NCBI RefSeq assembly: GCF_022201045.2
Contig: NC_068558.1
Coordinates: 46,713,001-46,777,000, forward strand
Reading direction: 5' to 3'
Origin: Citrus sinensis
Taxonomy: Eukaryota > Streptophyta > Magnoliopsida > Sapindales > Rutaceae
Length of the DNA stretch: 64,000 nt
Below are positions 26,228-38,860 of the stretch, piece by piece (position 1 is the first letter of the stretch; each line of letters starts with the position of its first letter). A program made the translations under genes and the position numbers. A model generated the notes under the pieces. That model searched no databases. It had not been told where the DNA came from and saw only the letters and a list, made by a program, of their open reading frames with translations.

Positions 26228-29200
26228 TCACTTAAATACTAAATTGCGGCAGGTCTTGTCGCAGGGGTAAGGGCAATCAATTGCTTTAAGAGCTGCTCGA
26301 TCAAAATACCAATCTCCAACAGATTTTGCAATCCCCTACATGTTGACAGCATAATCAAATTAACATATGACATTATCAAGTAATAACTTTACGAGCAACC
26401 TTTTAGAGTGATTTAATGAGGTCGAAAATTTTAAGACTTTCTATAATCTTAACTATGTATCAACTGCGTAATTATTAGCATCCAGAACATCATAATTTTC
26501 CAACCGCTTCCTAAATGTTTCCATAAAATAAATAAGCACATTAGCAGTCGAAGTACTAGTTTTCCAAATCCTGGTATTTATACTTCCCTAACCACCCTCA
26601 TCTTTTATTTGCCTAAATTATTCTTCATAAGATAGTTGCTTACCCTACCCAACTTCTTCTAATAAGGCAACTCATTTGAGTCAAATTGTCATGAAGGTCA
26701 AGGTAATTCCACTATTTTATATAGATTCTTAGGTAAAATAAAATAAATAAATGCCCATTTTAAAAAAACCGCAAATAGATTCATGAATACTCTATTATAA
26801 GTTTTGTGACACTGCTGTTTGAAATAATGATAGAAATGACATACCTTGTCCCCGATGCGAGGAGAATCATCCGCATACCATGTATCTTGCCTCTCAGATT
26901 GGCAATGAGCAAAACATGAATTTATGAACAATCCATTTTCATTGGACTTTGAGAAAACTTCTACAGCATTGAGCATTTGATTCCTGAAGTCTGTTTCATA
27001 CAAAGGAAAGAAAAAAATCTGTTATAGGAATAAACTGAAGATTATATTTACATTATGATGATCAGAGATCGGAACCTAAAGCAAACCAGAATGCAACCGA
27101 AGAGTTACCTTGGAAAAATTGGATCTGTGATGAATTACAATGTGCATGATCTGATTTGCAATCACTCCAGTAACCATGAGGGTCAGCCGTCGGTGGAGCT
27201 AGACTAGCTTGGACCTGATAATCAAGCCAGTCCACATATCATATATAAGCTTTGTGCTACGCACACAGACTGGTTCTGGATAAGGTTGAAATTGGGCTTA
27301 GGTAAGATCTTCTCACGTTAAAAGGAAGGGAGTTAATTCCATTGATTGTATCTCAATACGAGAAGAGAGCCTCTTTTCTAGACAAGCTAGGATTTTTTCA
27401 TTTGGGAAGATATCTGAAGAAGCATAAGTAGCATCACAAATATTTTCCTAAAATAATGTAGATGATATCTGAAACTCCTTGCCCAAGTTTAGTGCATGAT
27501 ATGTGAATTGCCACAAGATTTTCAAAAGAATAAAATAGGAATTGCCACAAGAGTGTCAAGAAAATAAGATAGGAATTGCCACAAGAGTGTCAAGAAAATA
27601 AGATAGGAATTTACCTGCCATGCATCATATGCTGCATTGAGAAGAAACATAGGAGTCTTGATATTTGCAACCAAATTTTGAGGGAAGAAGCACTAAAGAA
27701 AGAGAGAAGAGAGTGAATATAATCTAGTCCTCTACATAAAGTCACGTTTTCATAACTACTGTTGAAATAAGTTGGATCCAGAAAAGCCAAGGAAAGCCAG
27801 ATGTTTACCGATGTTGGATCCAGTTGGCTGGTACAAGTAATTGGCAGATTCTTTTGAACTTCCTAATATTCAAACAAATATTCACAGTTATAAACCAGAC
27901 TGAAGAGTTATAGCAGTAGACATCACAAGTTCAAAATGATCAAATAATCAACCAAACCTTTTTATTTCAATTAAAGCATATGAACAACTTTAAAAAAAGT
28001 TTTAAGTCTTTCAAGGGTCACAATAGAACCTTAAATGTTCTATTATGATCAACTTTTAATAACAAAACATACTAAAATATTTTGTGGGATACCTGTAAGC
28101 TAACTACGCCTGCAAACATATTCCTTAAGGTGTGCCCACCAGATACATCAACACTACATAATCAATGAAGATTGTTAGCCGAGAAATGTCTTTCAAATTT
28201 AAAATAAATGCCAATTGATATCACAATAGACTAGCTTTATAGATCATTACGCATCTAGAAACATTCCAGCATCACTTAGACATTTCACTTTGGTTGTTTT
28301 AGGAAATAAATCGCGGAACTCATCACAATGAAGAATGGATGCCAGCCCTCCCGCAGAGCATCCAGAAAGAAGAGCCTGAATAGATGTGCATGTAAAACAA
28401 TTATGAGATTCAAAGCTAATTATAAAGTATTGAATAAAAAGCAAATGATCTATGGAAACCTGGTCAGCATTCTGCATTCCCTTGGCCATTAAATCTTGCA
28501 TAGCAGTTAACCAAATACGTTGTCCTCGAAAATAAAGTTGTGCTCCCTGCAAGTGTAATTACTCTAAATGTGAGCACAGTCAGTAACATTTACCTCAGCT
28601 GCAACACGTGGTAAATAAGTCCTTTAAGGAAATGAGAGTTCGGTTTTTTAGAAAATGGGAGTTTGGCTACACTAATTTTAAATAGTGTTGCCATTAATCT
28701 GTTTACGAGCGATAGGCCCCAAAAACCACTAACATTGAGGGTCCATTTGAGCAGTGAAATATTAACCTAACACCCACCAATCAGCAAACTTGTTTAAAAC
28801 CATCACAAATGTTTTGGAAAGAGAGTAAAGTAACGAAACGTGAGAACAACTAAAAGTGTGATGTGCATCCATTAAAGGCAGAAAGAGACAGTTAATTCAA
28901 TAATATCACACTAAAACCATTTGATATACGAGTTTACTACTTAAGTCATCTAACCTCACCATTTGATATTCGAGTTTACTGCTTAAGTCATCTAACCTCA
29001 CCACTGATAGGTAGTGACGAGGTCCATTTGAGCAGTGAAATATTAACCTAACACCCACCAATCAGCAAACTTGTTTAAAACCATCACAAATGTTTTGGAA
29101 AGAAAGTAAAGTAACGAAACGTGAGAACAACTAAAAGTGTGATGTGCATCCATTAAAGGCAGAAAGAGACAGTTAATTCAATAATATCACACTAAAACCA

Positions 29201-30135
29201 TTTGATATACGAGTTTACTACTTAAGTCATCTAACCTCACCATTTGATATTCGAGTTTACTGCTTAAGTCATCTAACCTCACCACTGATAGGTAGTGACG
29301 AGGCTCTTTGCAGAAAATTTGTAAGCACTGCTAAGTATCAACAGTTTGAGGAAAAAGGAAATGACAAAGTTTGGTAATTCAATCAACCTCATTTTGACTA
29401 TCTCCACTAAACGAAGCCCCGTCACAGTAACGCAGCTTTACTCTGTTCCAGTTGAAGAAATCTACAAGCAGCCACAAGATGTTAATCACATATTTATTCA
29501 TGAAATTGAAAGCTAACAAACAATTTGAGCAAAATTAAAGCATGTAGACGTTGGGTACCTGGATTTTCTTCAGCTTTGTTGCTCAATATGCCGGTAAATG
29601 GTAGCTGCTTTTCCATAAATTTTGCTGATCCACGGCGGGTGGTTTTGCGGTACACACAATTTCTAATGGTATTACACCATCCACCTCCCTGCATCCAAAA
29701 CACTCACAAATAATTTCTACGAAAAAATTAAAAAAAAAAAAACACTAAAACTGATTGGTAGCTGAAACTTAAAAGTAATAATATAAAAGAATTACACACT
29801 TCCAAATGAATGAGCCAGCTGTTTGCTCCCGATCCAGAACCCCGGTGTATATGATAACCAGGCAGCGTGCCATCCAAACAGACTGCGCCATTTTAATTTT
29901 GAAGAGATTAAAATTCAATACATAATTTTACAAAGACAAACAAGTAGAAGTTACCAGCTCCTTTGGAATCAGCTCCCTGAATAAGCGTGAGAGGGACCAT
30001 GAGAGGCTCGGACGTAGCAGCAGCATCGTTTTCTAAGTAAGAAAGCGAAGTCTCTCGAGCATCCAAATCCTCGAAGAAGCCACTCGCAGAGCGGATCAAA
30101 ACAATCACGAAGCAGAAATACAACATCGGCTTCAT
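26228..30135 (-). CDS. PAE: Pectin acetylesterase (carbohydrate esterase family 13)
   Basis: Twelve exons, in coding order: 30135-29955, 29882-29800, 29688-29559, 29461-29388, 28546-28460, 28375-28251, 28153-28093, 27862-27809, 27692-27615, 27214-27109, 26990-26845 and 26335-26228. They give 410 residues, normal for the family. Residues 1-19 form a signal peptide, so the enzyme is secreted to the wall, where the family removes acetyl esters from homogalacturonan. The nucleophile is Ser192 in SGCSAGG; likely triad partners are Asp288 (NAAYDAWQ) and His355 (SCFAHCQ). Other family marks are [25 protein letters not shown] and [12 protein letters not shown]. Twelve exons is typical of plant PAE genes. 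The introns have collected repeats: a 281-bp tandem duplication in intron 4 and a three-copy 34-bp repeat in intron 9. Confidence 0.95.
27505..27606. repeat. 34-bp tandem repeat, three copies, in PAE intron 9
   Basis: Units at 27505-27538, 27539-27572 and 27573-27606 start gaattgccacaaga. The last two are identical and the first differs at several positions. On the transcribed strand the array begins eight bases inside the 5' splice site of intron 9, at 27614. Confidence 0.95.
28740..29303. repeat. 281-bp tandem duplication in PAE intron 4, with nested 42-bp repeats
   Basis: The segment starting ggtccatttgagcagtg at 28740 recurs at 29021. The two copies are almost identical (for example gagagt versus gaaagt), so the event is young. 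Each copy itself contains two 42-bp units beginning accatttgatat (28916-28957 and 28958-28999, and again 281 bp on), differing at two positions. The array enlarges the intron to 841 bp without touching splice sites. Confidence 0.95.
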
Positions 30136-30552
30136 TTTCTTTTAGCTTTCTTTAGGCGAGACTAATTTGACACCACCCGCCGCTACTTAGAACCAACAAA
30201 TAAATAAATGTGATTAGAGATTATAACAAATTTATGACAATGACCAAGTTTTGTTGTTTTCGCTTGTAGATTCTGGTTGTGGTTCTTTTGGAATGTAATC
30301 ATTTACGTTCGACCTTTTGGTTTTTTCTCACCGACGATCGTTGCGTTGGTGGTGTTAAAAAATATATATTTTTTTTTTTCCTGAATATATTAAAGTCAAA
30401 AAAGTCAAATTGATTGGGAGACCGTTGTCGTCTTTTTTTCAATTTCTTTTATTTAAAAAGGTTGAGGCGCGCCCCCCGAATCCACTGCTCCTGTTTTTCC
30501 TAGTGTCTAGTCCAATACAGCTGTCCTCATGAAAGCCTTCACTTTTTCTTTT
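30136..30552. other. PAE 5' flank
   Basis: Upstream of the PAE start on the minus strand. It presumably holds the PAE promoter and leader, but I cannot name a TATA box with confidence. Confidence 0.4.
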
Positions 30553-31576
30553 GGGTAATTTAGCGTTAGCCTCCAGTTGTTTCGATATCTTACGCCGCGC
30601 CCCATATCTTTCGACTATGTGCACCGCGCCCCCGTTTCTGTCAAATTTACCGTTAACTGAAAAAAGGGTGAACTAATAATTTAGTACAATATTAAACTAA
30701 TATATTATATAAAAATTTAAAAAGCTCTTTTTCACCTTTTGTTTTTTTTAAATCTTTTATATATCTCCCTTTCTTTCTTTTTTTTCTTCTCTTCTTCTTC
30801 GCGCCTTTTTTTCCTTCATTCTTTTTTTCTTCTCATTCTTCTTCTTTCTTTTTTTCTTCTTATACTTCTTCTCTTTCTTGTTCTTCTTGCCTTTCACTAC
30901 TATTGGTTGTCGGCGTGATCTGCCGCCGTCTTGAACCGGCAATAATAAAATGCTCCACTCTGCGTGAACTGCCACCACTGCACGAAAGCGTCAACACCAC
31001 TGCTTGAAGCCGCCGCCGTCTCCGCCGCTTCTATCATTTAATTTAGGGTTTAATATCTTTAGTTTTTTTTTTAATTTTTAGGTCCTTTTTATTGAATTTT
31101 CTTGATTTGGATCTTTTTTGTAATAGAATTTTATATTGAAATTTAGAGTCAGGGGTTTGGTATAATCAGATTAAGTTTTTTTATCATTGGGTTTTGGTTG
31201 TTTCAGTGGGATTACTATAATTATTTTGTAATGCATTGATGGTTTTCCGTTTGATTTTCTTCTTTCACATTGGAATATCATGCTTTGTCTCTCATTTAGT
31301 AGTTGACTGGCTTTACAATTTCGTTTGGATAATGTCCAAATATAATTTTTAAAAAATATAAAAATATATATTATTACAATAATTTTTTATTTCTTAATGT
31401 AAATTTTGTAAGTTGTAAAGGGTATGTTGGTACTTACTCAATTCACTTCAAACTGAGGGTAGTATGATCTTTTAAGTTAATGACAACCTAAGCCGTAGAA
31501 TTAACTGATTTTTTTAACAAAAATGGAGGCACATTCCACGCGGTCGAAACAATTGGGGGCTGATGCTAAATTACTC
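30553..31576. mobile_element. Non-autonomous long-TIR element, Mutator-like
   Basis: The left end GGGTAATTTAGCGTTAGCC and the reverse-complemented right end GAGTAATTTAGCATCAGCC continue to match through CCA-TTGTTTCGA, giving about 33 bp of inverted repeat with about 28 matches. Similarity continues more loosely for roughly 100 bp (atgtgc...gttaa on both sides). Flanks ttttctttt (left) and ttttcttcg (right) could be a decayed 9-bp target-site duplication, but they are low in complexity. The inside holds a long pyrimidine tract (about 30765-30890) and a GC-rich segment near 30905-31030, but no transposase. Long inverted repeats plus a 9-bp duplication fit MULE elements best. Confidence 0.65.
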
Positions 31577-32234
31577 TTTTCTTCGGTTCTTCCATTTTTT
31601 TTTCATATTCCATATTTAGATTATTCCTAATTCAATAATTTTCACCAGATATTTACTGGAGTCGTGTAAATAAATAACATCTTACTGTAGAGTAGATATT
31701 TGAAGTTCAAAATAAGTATAAAAAAAAAATCATTCAACAAGAAAATGACATTATTTTGAAGGCAACACCTTAATTGATCGTATAATTTAAAGACAATTAA
31801 AAATAAATCCTTAACTATCGATAAAAAAATTAATAATATACCGTAAATATAATTTTAAAATAATAATTTTAATAAAATTAATAAAAATATAATAAATTTT
31901 TTATCATATAAATATAAAATTAAATTAATTAAACTTATAAATTAAAATAATAAATATTTATTAAATATTTTATTACTATAATTTTTTAAAATACAATTGT
32001 CCAACCATAATCTCAAGTTTTATTCAGAATCTTCACTGATTCACTTTGCCGGCAAAGAATTGTGAAAAATCAATTACTCCGTATAGCTCAAGCCCAACTG
32101 GATGGAGCAAACTACGAACCCACTCCAATTTGTGGAATTAAACAATTTCATACAATAATGGGATGGATAATTGCATCCCAAACTTATTGCACGTGTACGA
32201 ATCAATCAAAATTTTGGAAACAAAACTGATTAGA
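31577..32234. other. AT-rich spacer between the element and the ABC1K gene
   Basis: Very A/T-rich sequence with many TAAAATTAAT-like words at 31780-32000, followed by the presumed 3' UTR of the ABC1K gene. No gene is visible. Confidence 0.5.
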
Positions 32235-35200
32235 CTATGACGATATTGAGCCACTTGACAAGAACTCATCACTCTCTTCACCGAACTGATAATGCTCGTA
32301 TACATCTAGTAGTAATTCCCTACATGGGACAACTGCCCCGATCTTGATACAAGCTAAGAAAGCACCAGAAAGCTTCCGATGAAGACTATAAGCCTCATCA
32401 GGGGGTGGTGTAAGCCTGTGCCTAAGCATCGTTGCCCCAAGGTTTGAAATGCTTTGGGTTATATTGTTGGCACAGAAGTCATAGCCACCTGGTTTTGCAA
32501 ATGGCATTCCCACTATAAATGCAGCCTGAACATGAGCATCTAACATTATCACATTTTCCATTCCAGTAAGGAACCCTAGTCTTCGAGACATCTCAATCGC
32601 TGATTCTCTGTCACCATTTGCACATGCAACAACCTGATCAAAGTACATGTAGAAGCAATTAGCACAGGACGAGCTCCAGGTCAAAGGACAGTTAAAAAAT
32701 AATAAGTCAAATTCCAACTATTTTAGTTACTTTATAAACCAGAGGATAATCAGCCAAGGTTTTAGTTATTTTATAACAAACTCGTGTCAACATCCTATTA
32801 GTTGATAACACAAGCCTAGGTTAGAGTAACTTAACATAAACCTTAGTTACTCGCAAGTGCATGGGAAGCAGAATATACCATTCTCAAATACTCATCAACG
32901 AAGCTTTTAGGGTATGCCCGAGCTGCTCCAAAGTCGATGAGATTGATTGTTTTTGTAGCCTCATCATATAAGAAGTTACTCCAATTGGGATCAGTCTGCA
33001 CCAGAAAACACACAACAGAAGAAAATAAACTATTAGGAGGAAATTATAAGATACTGGATTTTGTTTCATATAACAATTACGTTGCAAAATAAAGAATCAT
33101 GAAGCAGAAGCACACAATACAGAAAAATCATGAAATACACCAGGTCAGATTACTTCTGACTCTGAGAGAGAGGTGACTTTCATTTGGAAATAGATCAATT
33201 CTAAATACAGCAAAATCTAAACCTTAGCTCTTCCAATTTGTTTGATTAAAAATATATATCAGTTGGATGCTATCAGAAATGGTTAAGTTATACGTAACCT
33301 CAATCCAACCTGATTAAGAACAAGTTAAAAGTCAAGTTGAGCACCTATTAAATATTTCACCAGAAGATGCTAGTAACCCTCCCTTTTCTAGGGCTGTATC
33401 CTGCCACCTTTATTAAGTTCAGGAAACAGATTTGAGCATCTTCCTTCTATAAGAATATAGATCCACGGGAGAAAGCTAAGCCATCTCTAATATTAGCAAA
33501 GATGCAAGAAAGCAGGTGATTATGGAAGCTATCAAACTTGTAGATTTGAATCTACACCGGGAACCGTCCTAACTAAAAATAATCCATATCACTAACAACA
33601 AAAACTTTCCTCTGGTGCAGCCAAACACCAAAAAGAAAGTAATTAAAAAAATGGCATGGAGGACGTGAAAACATGCCTGCATGAACCGGAAGACAAAAAG
33701 CTCCATTAAAGTGAGTTCCAGCAACTTTTTCCCAACATAATTTCGAGTTTCCTGGCTTAGTTGTGCCACCTTATCAATTGGTATGCCTGTAGCAAATAAA
33801 CATCATTTCAACTAAACAGTAAACTTTAAAAGATGTACTACTCTACTAATCAACTTATTCTAATGGCACCAACCATCAGCCATGTTACTTTTAATGTTCT
33901 TCAACAAAAAGTTAAAATAGAAGGCAACATTTATTCTGCAGATAAGGTAAGTGTGACCACTTGCACTAGATAAATTGCATCCAGTACTCAAAGGAAATAC
34001 TAAAAACGACAATCAGATGCAACTCAAATGACTCATTACCGACAAACAAACACACGCACAGAGACACCCAGGAATACAAACGAAAAGAAAGGAAGAAGAG
34101 GCTATTACTTCATTATGAAGTTCATAAAATCAGTTAACTCATCCAATCCGGCAGTAGTCCCCACAATAACAGTTTTCATGTAGTCCCATATCCCCTGCCG
34201 GCGTGACACCCCCCCCCCCCCCCCCAAAAAAAAAAACCCGCAGCCCAAAAGACCAAAGAAATAGAAAGAGAGAGAGAGTTATTTCCTTGTTATGAAGTTC
34301 CTAAAATCAGGTAACTCATCCAATCAGGCAATAGTCCCCACAACAACTGTTTTCATGTAGTCCGTACTTTTTCAATGACCAAAGATCAACGAATATATTG
34401 TTTACATTATCAGATAAAATGATCTTGTAATTTAAGCAAAGGAGTAACACAAATGAAATACTAAGGTTACCGGAAACAAGTTCTGTAGTTAGAACTCTTT
34501 TGCTAGAAGTATCATCCACAACATATGGGACATAAAACCCTTTTGCATTTGATAGCACATCTCTGAAGCGTTTCTGATTGGCTGCCTCCATTTCATAGTC
34601 ACATTCACGTGATAATTCTTCTCTTGCCACCTGCAAAGAAATACACGTGAAATTTCAACAGTTTAATTATTTATTTATTTTCCAGGGCTTGAACGAAACC
34701 CTCCATGTCTAGTTTGTGGAACAGAAGGGATTAATGCAAATATACAATTGAACTAGAAGCATGCAACTCAGTGACGAGACGGAATACATGAGGATCACAC
34801 AATCATAGCATATTATATATTTATTTTCTCCTTTTTGAGGTCAAGAAAAAGCAAAAAAGGAAATCAGGAGGCTTTGTAAAATCCAAAATTATGTGAGCTA
34901 CTCTCATGCATTAATGTAAGTATCAATACCCAAATCATTTTGACATAACAGCAATTAAAAATGCACATTCAAACAAAGGTACATACCTTCATTGCGCTGT
35001 CAAGATAAAGCCCTTTTGGAATTAGATTTGTATAATCTAACAAAATTTTTACATTCTGAATGTCACTTTCAATACTATCTGCAACACCAGGATACTGAAT
35101 TTTCATTGCAACCTGCATACCATCCTTTGTGACAGCTCGATGGACCTACAATTGTTGCCAATACTACGAGGTCAAGTGCAGTGTTTTAAATATCATGAAG

Positions 35201-37203
35201 AAATATTTTTAATATATAAAAGCAGCTCACTTTTTGAATATCAGAAAAGAAACCTACCAACTAAACCAAAATTAACCAAGGAATAAATCATGTACAAGGA
35301 AAATGAGTAACAAAAATAACAAAGGTGGAGGCAGGAGAAGTAGCAAGGGCCTTATGTTAGTAGAAGTTGATAAAGTCTGTATAAAATCATTGCTATAAAC
35401 AATAACATTTGACTAATCACTTCCAACCCATTTTCAAAAGTTTATAACCACGAGAACTAGAACTCCTACTCTTCATTATGCATAATAAAGATTAGGTGGA
35501 TAACAGAGAGAAAGATTTCTATGTTTTTGAACTTCAAAAACCTAGGACGATAAGTTGCACAGGAAAATGGAAATGCAGCCGTATTGCATCACCTGGCCTA
35601 TACTTGCAGCAGCCATTGGTTCATAATCAAAACTAGTCAACTTTGATTGCCAATCAGAACCTAATTCAGCATCCAAAACTTGATTAAGCTGCCACCTTGG
35701 CATTACGTCTGCACCTTGACGGACGATATCCAGAGCAGCCAAGATCTATAAGACGACAATAAAAGATGTTGCAACAATAGTGAGACTATAATATAAGTGC
35801 TGTAGAGTGCAGAGAAAAATAAATAAACAAATAATAATAGTAAACATCATAAAAAAGTGTTCTCTGCACTCCAGTGCCAGGCCAAAGACCGAACAAGTTG
35901 AAAATAAGTTGTGCTCACAAGTCCTGAACCCAGTAGAATATGTTTTGCGGCAGCATTCCAAGCTGTCAATATGCTTAATCTCCATGCTAAACATTTAACT
36001 GCATTGTTTCATTCCTAAATACTTACGTAAGCCATAACAGAGCTAGTAAAATCTATAACTTTAATGTTGCTTCAGCTCTAACTGCTGACAAATTCTAAAA
36101 GCTACAGGAGTGCCTTTTTAGAGAAGATAAATTATTCAAGGAGAAATTCTAGAGAATTCTTTCTTAATATTTATTGCTTTAGTAATATAGTGAACCCCCC
36201 GAGATCAATTACACATTCAAAATAAAAGTTAAAAAAAAAAAAAAAAACTACCAACCGGGGCAGGGACAAGAGATTCATCCTGTATGCTCAACATCTGCCC
36301 AATCTTGAGTGCTGCTCCACGCATTCTACATAGTGCATAAGCTAAACGTTCTGCATTTTGATCAGATAAGAATGGGGAAATTGCAGCTTGCTTGTCTTGA
36401 GAGCTTGGTGTACCATACATGATTCTCTTGGTAGATTCCTGGACTGTTCCCCAAGCAAGACCAGCTCCTAAACCAGCAAACCTTTTAGAAGTTTAACAAC
36501 ACTAGTTAGGGAATAAAGTCTAGAGAACATATGATACAACTTCGGAATTAATGATTTTCTACATTAAGCATCAATATGCAAACAACTGCACTAAAATTAT
36601 TCGCCTACGTTACATTAGAGTTGTTTATTTTTACAGCACATGTCTGTAACAGAGCAATTGAATAAATAATAAAACAACTCACCCGAGTAATCTAGAAAAG
36701 GGCGTGGAAGGAACTTTTCTTTCTCTCGGCCGCCGCCTCTTCGCGGTCGCTTCTCTTTCTATGTCCACATCAACCCTATCACCCAAATCAATGGACTCAA
36801 ATTCTTTCACCAAACTTTCTTTCTCTACAGAAGATTCAAGAACCTTCGCTTCATTTTCCCCATCCAATTTCCCCCCGTCATTTGAAACATCTCTAACCGA
36901 CGCTGCAAATTGATCAACGGCGCCATCTTTATCAGTAGATGGTGCGGACTGTGCCACGTCAGACGAATCGTTAAAATAAACGATGGATTCTTTCGGCTTA
37001 GGGTTTGTGAACTCGCGAACCGTCCCTCTTGTGAGACCCGATATTTCGGTGGCCGAAACCAAGGCTTTCTTGAGAGATGAAGAAATTAGGGTTTCAACAT
37101 CTCCCGTTCTTGCGGTCTGGAGTGCTTGTGAGCGTTTGGTGATTTCTTTGGCCACAAGAGAGAGGCCGTTGATGAGCTTACCTACGTCGTTTAACCAACT
37201 CAT
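32235..37203 (-). CDS. COQ8 (ABC1K): ABC1/COQ8-type atypical kinase (ATATH10-like)
   Basis: Eight exons in coding order: 37203-36683, 36481-36256, 35745-35593, 35145-34987, 34630-34471, 33786-33677, 32995-32879 and 32633-32235, giving 614 residues. UbiB/ABC1 family marks are all present: [11 protein letters not shown] (the KxGQ motif), the alanine-rich loop [19 protein letters not shown] (ATP-anchoring lysine), [13 protein letters not shown] (ExD motif), [11 protein letters not shown] (catalytic loop) and LIDFGAAR (metal-binding DFG). The closest relative I recall is Arabidopsis At4g01660, which complements yeast coq8 and acts in mitochondrial ubiquinone biosynthesis. The N-terminal 170 residues are poorly conserved and include a charged, probably flexible segment. 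Intron 6 begins CAG|GCATGT, a GC-AG intron needed to keep the frame. The gene is divergent from the HAD hydrolase gene across 2.1 kb. Confidence 0.95.
34103..34363. repeat. Diverged 85-bp direct duplication in ABC1K intron 5
   Basis: Copy A (34103-34186) and copy B (34279-34363) lie 177 bp apart and share atgaagttc...aaaatcag, aactcatccaatc and gttttcatgtagtcc. They differ at about ten positions, so this is older than the PAE duplications. A C17/A11 tract and a GA run lie between them. Confidence 0.85.
34209..34236. repeat. C17-A11 homopolymer tract
   Basis: Seventeen consecutive C are followed by eleven A. In the minus-strand ABC1K pre-mRNA this reads U11 then G17, inside intron 5. The exact length should be treated with caution because homopolymers are prone to sequencing error. 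Confidence 0.9.
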
Positions 37204-38851
37204 TCATGCGCGCGCAAATTGGCTGCGAAATTCAAATTTGGTTCCTAATTTTGATTTTAATTTCTGATTCTTGCAATTGCATTTTTGTTTTGTGTTATAT
37301 GTGATACGTGTATGTCGGAAAGTGAATCATTTTAAAATTCTAACACAAAAATTTAGTGGCCAACTGTGAAGCGTTGTGTCCGAACGAGAAGCAGGAAGCT
37401 TGGACAACAGTAAATTATTCTTTCCAGGAAAGAGCAGTGCTAAATGCACCCCTTTCTTTCAGGGTAAGGGTGTGTAGCAGACCCGAGCATACAGTTTCAC
37501 TGCAAAAAAGATGGGGCTCTAAGAGGGTATATGAAGGGTGATACCGTATGCTTGGGTCGGTTTAATGGATGGGCTCTTCCATGAACCCAAAAATATAATG
37601 GGTCTGTTTATAGAGTGGACATCGGTTTGTGGTACCGGGGCCCACACATTTTATACCTCGACGACAAGTCTTCTTCATTAATAGCAAGCTTTGTTTTTAA
37701 CAAATTAATAACGGAATCTTCTAATTAAGAATTATTTTTTATCAGATAACTATTGCTCAATACCAACAGAATAATAAAAACTTCCACGTTTTGAATTTGT
37801 ATCAACTGATAAATAAAATAATGCATAGCAATTACAAAATCACATATTAACTTGTTTTATTGTAATTATTTTTTTATTTTTTTTCAAATAATGGAAGATA
37901 ACATAATAAATGTTGATCAGCACCAAACAAAGATACGATCATAATTGCTAAAAGGATTGATTAAATATAAAGCTCTTAGTGTGACATTCTACATCGCTTG
38001 AAAAAGATGTGAATGGTAAGTTTTATAAGAGATCACCACCCTTCAAATAATAAGAGGTCTTTTGAGTGGACCTAAAGCTACACTAAAAATAAACATTTGA
38101 GAGTAAATAATGCGTGCGTAAGGCTCGAATCATGTTGAGAGAGTTAATTAAGAGTTCTTGAGCTGCCATGATGATGCGCATTTATTAACCAGTTTCTCCA
38201 TCAGTGCATTAATGCCAAACTGAGGAATCAATTTAGAAGTTGGAACAGACAGCTAAATCCAAGCAACAGATGAGCACTTTTAGTTTGCAAAAACGAATAT
38301 TTGTTTTTGATACACGTCAAGTTACACCGACATTAATTTATTATCTATTGTGGCTTTACTTAATATTCCCCGGTAACTTTCGAAAAGAATAATTCTCATA
38401 TATATTCTTAAAGCTCCCCACTTGTCTATAATCTCGCCCATTTTCATTTTGGAATCGATTCCCAGTTTCTTTACTAGATTAAAAAAAAATTATACGTACA
38501 TCATCCCATTTGCTTTGATTGCATTACCCCTTTGTTTGAGTCATTAATTGCAATCGAAGCATGAGTCTTGATGCATGGTTCACAAATAAAGTAAGATAAA
38601 GAGGGGTAGTCAGTCACCAACATGCATTGGATCACGCAGCATATTCTTTTTAAAATTGAAATTCAAACACACCCACTTGGGTATTAATGGGATGCATACG
38701 CCATACAGTGACCGGTAACAGAAGACATGATGACATTTTAAACAATTCAGAAAAGTAATAAAGTGAACAAACTATATGCTTGCCGCCTCACCAGATGTTT
38801 TACCGACATCATTCGCAACATTGCTTAATGGCTACGTCGTGCTTGAATTCG
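37204..38851. other. Divergent intergenic region between ABC1K and HAD genes
   Basis: Holds the promoters of two genes pointing away from each other. It is AT-rich with no gene. The ABC1K side shows no clear TATA box. Confidence 0.5.
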
Positions 38852-38860
38852 TATAAATAG
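38852..38860 (+). promoter_or_regulatory. TATA box of the HAD hydrolase gene
   Basis: TATAAATAG within cgTATAAATAGgcaac is a textbook plant TATA box. Transcription would start near 38885, which puts the coding ATG 400 bp downstream. A leader intron is likely: gaag|gtagtg at 38921/38922 could splice to ttgcag at 39271-39276, just 14 bases before the ATG. The intron is inferred from splice signals only. Confidence 0.6.

Noticed and set aside
30757-30978. Lysine-rich reading frame on the minus strand
   Set aside because: It is the pyrimidine tract inside the MULE-like element read in one frame; no domain.
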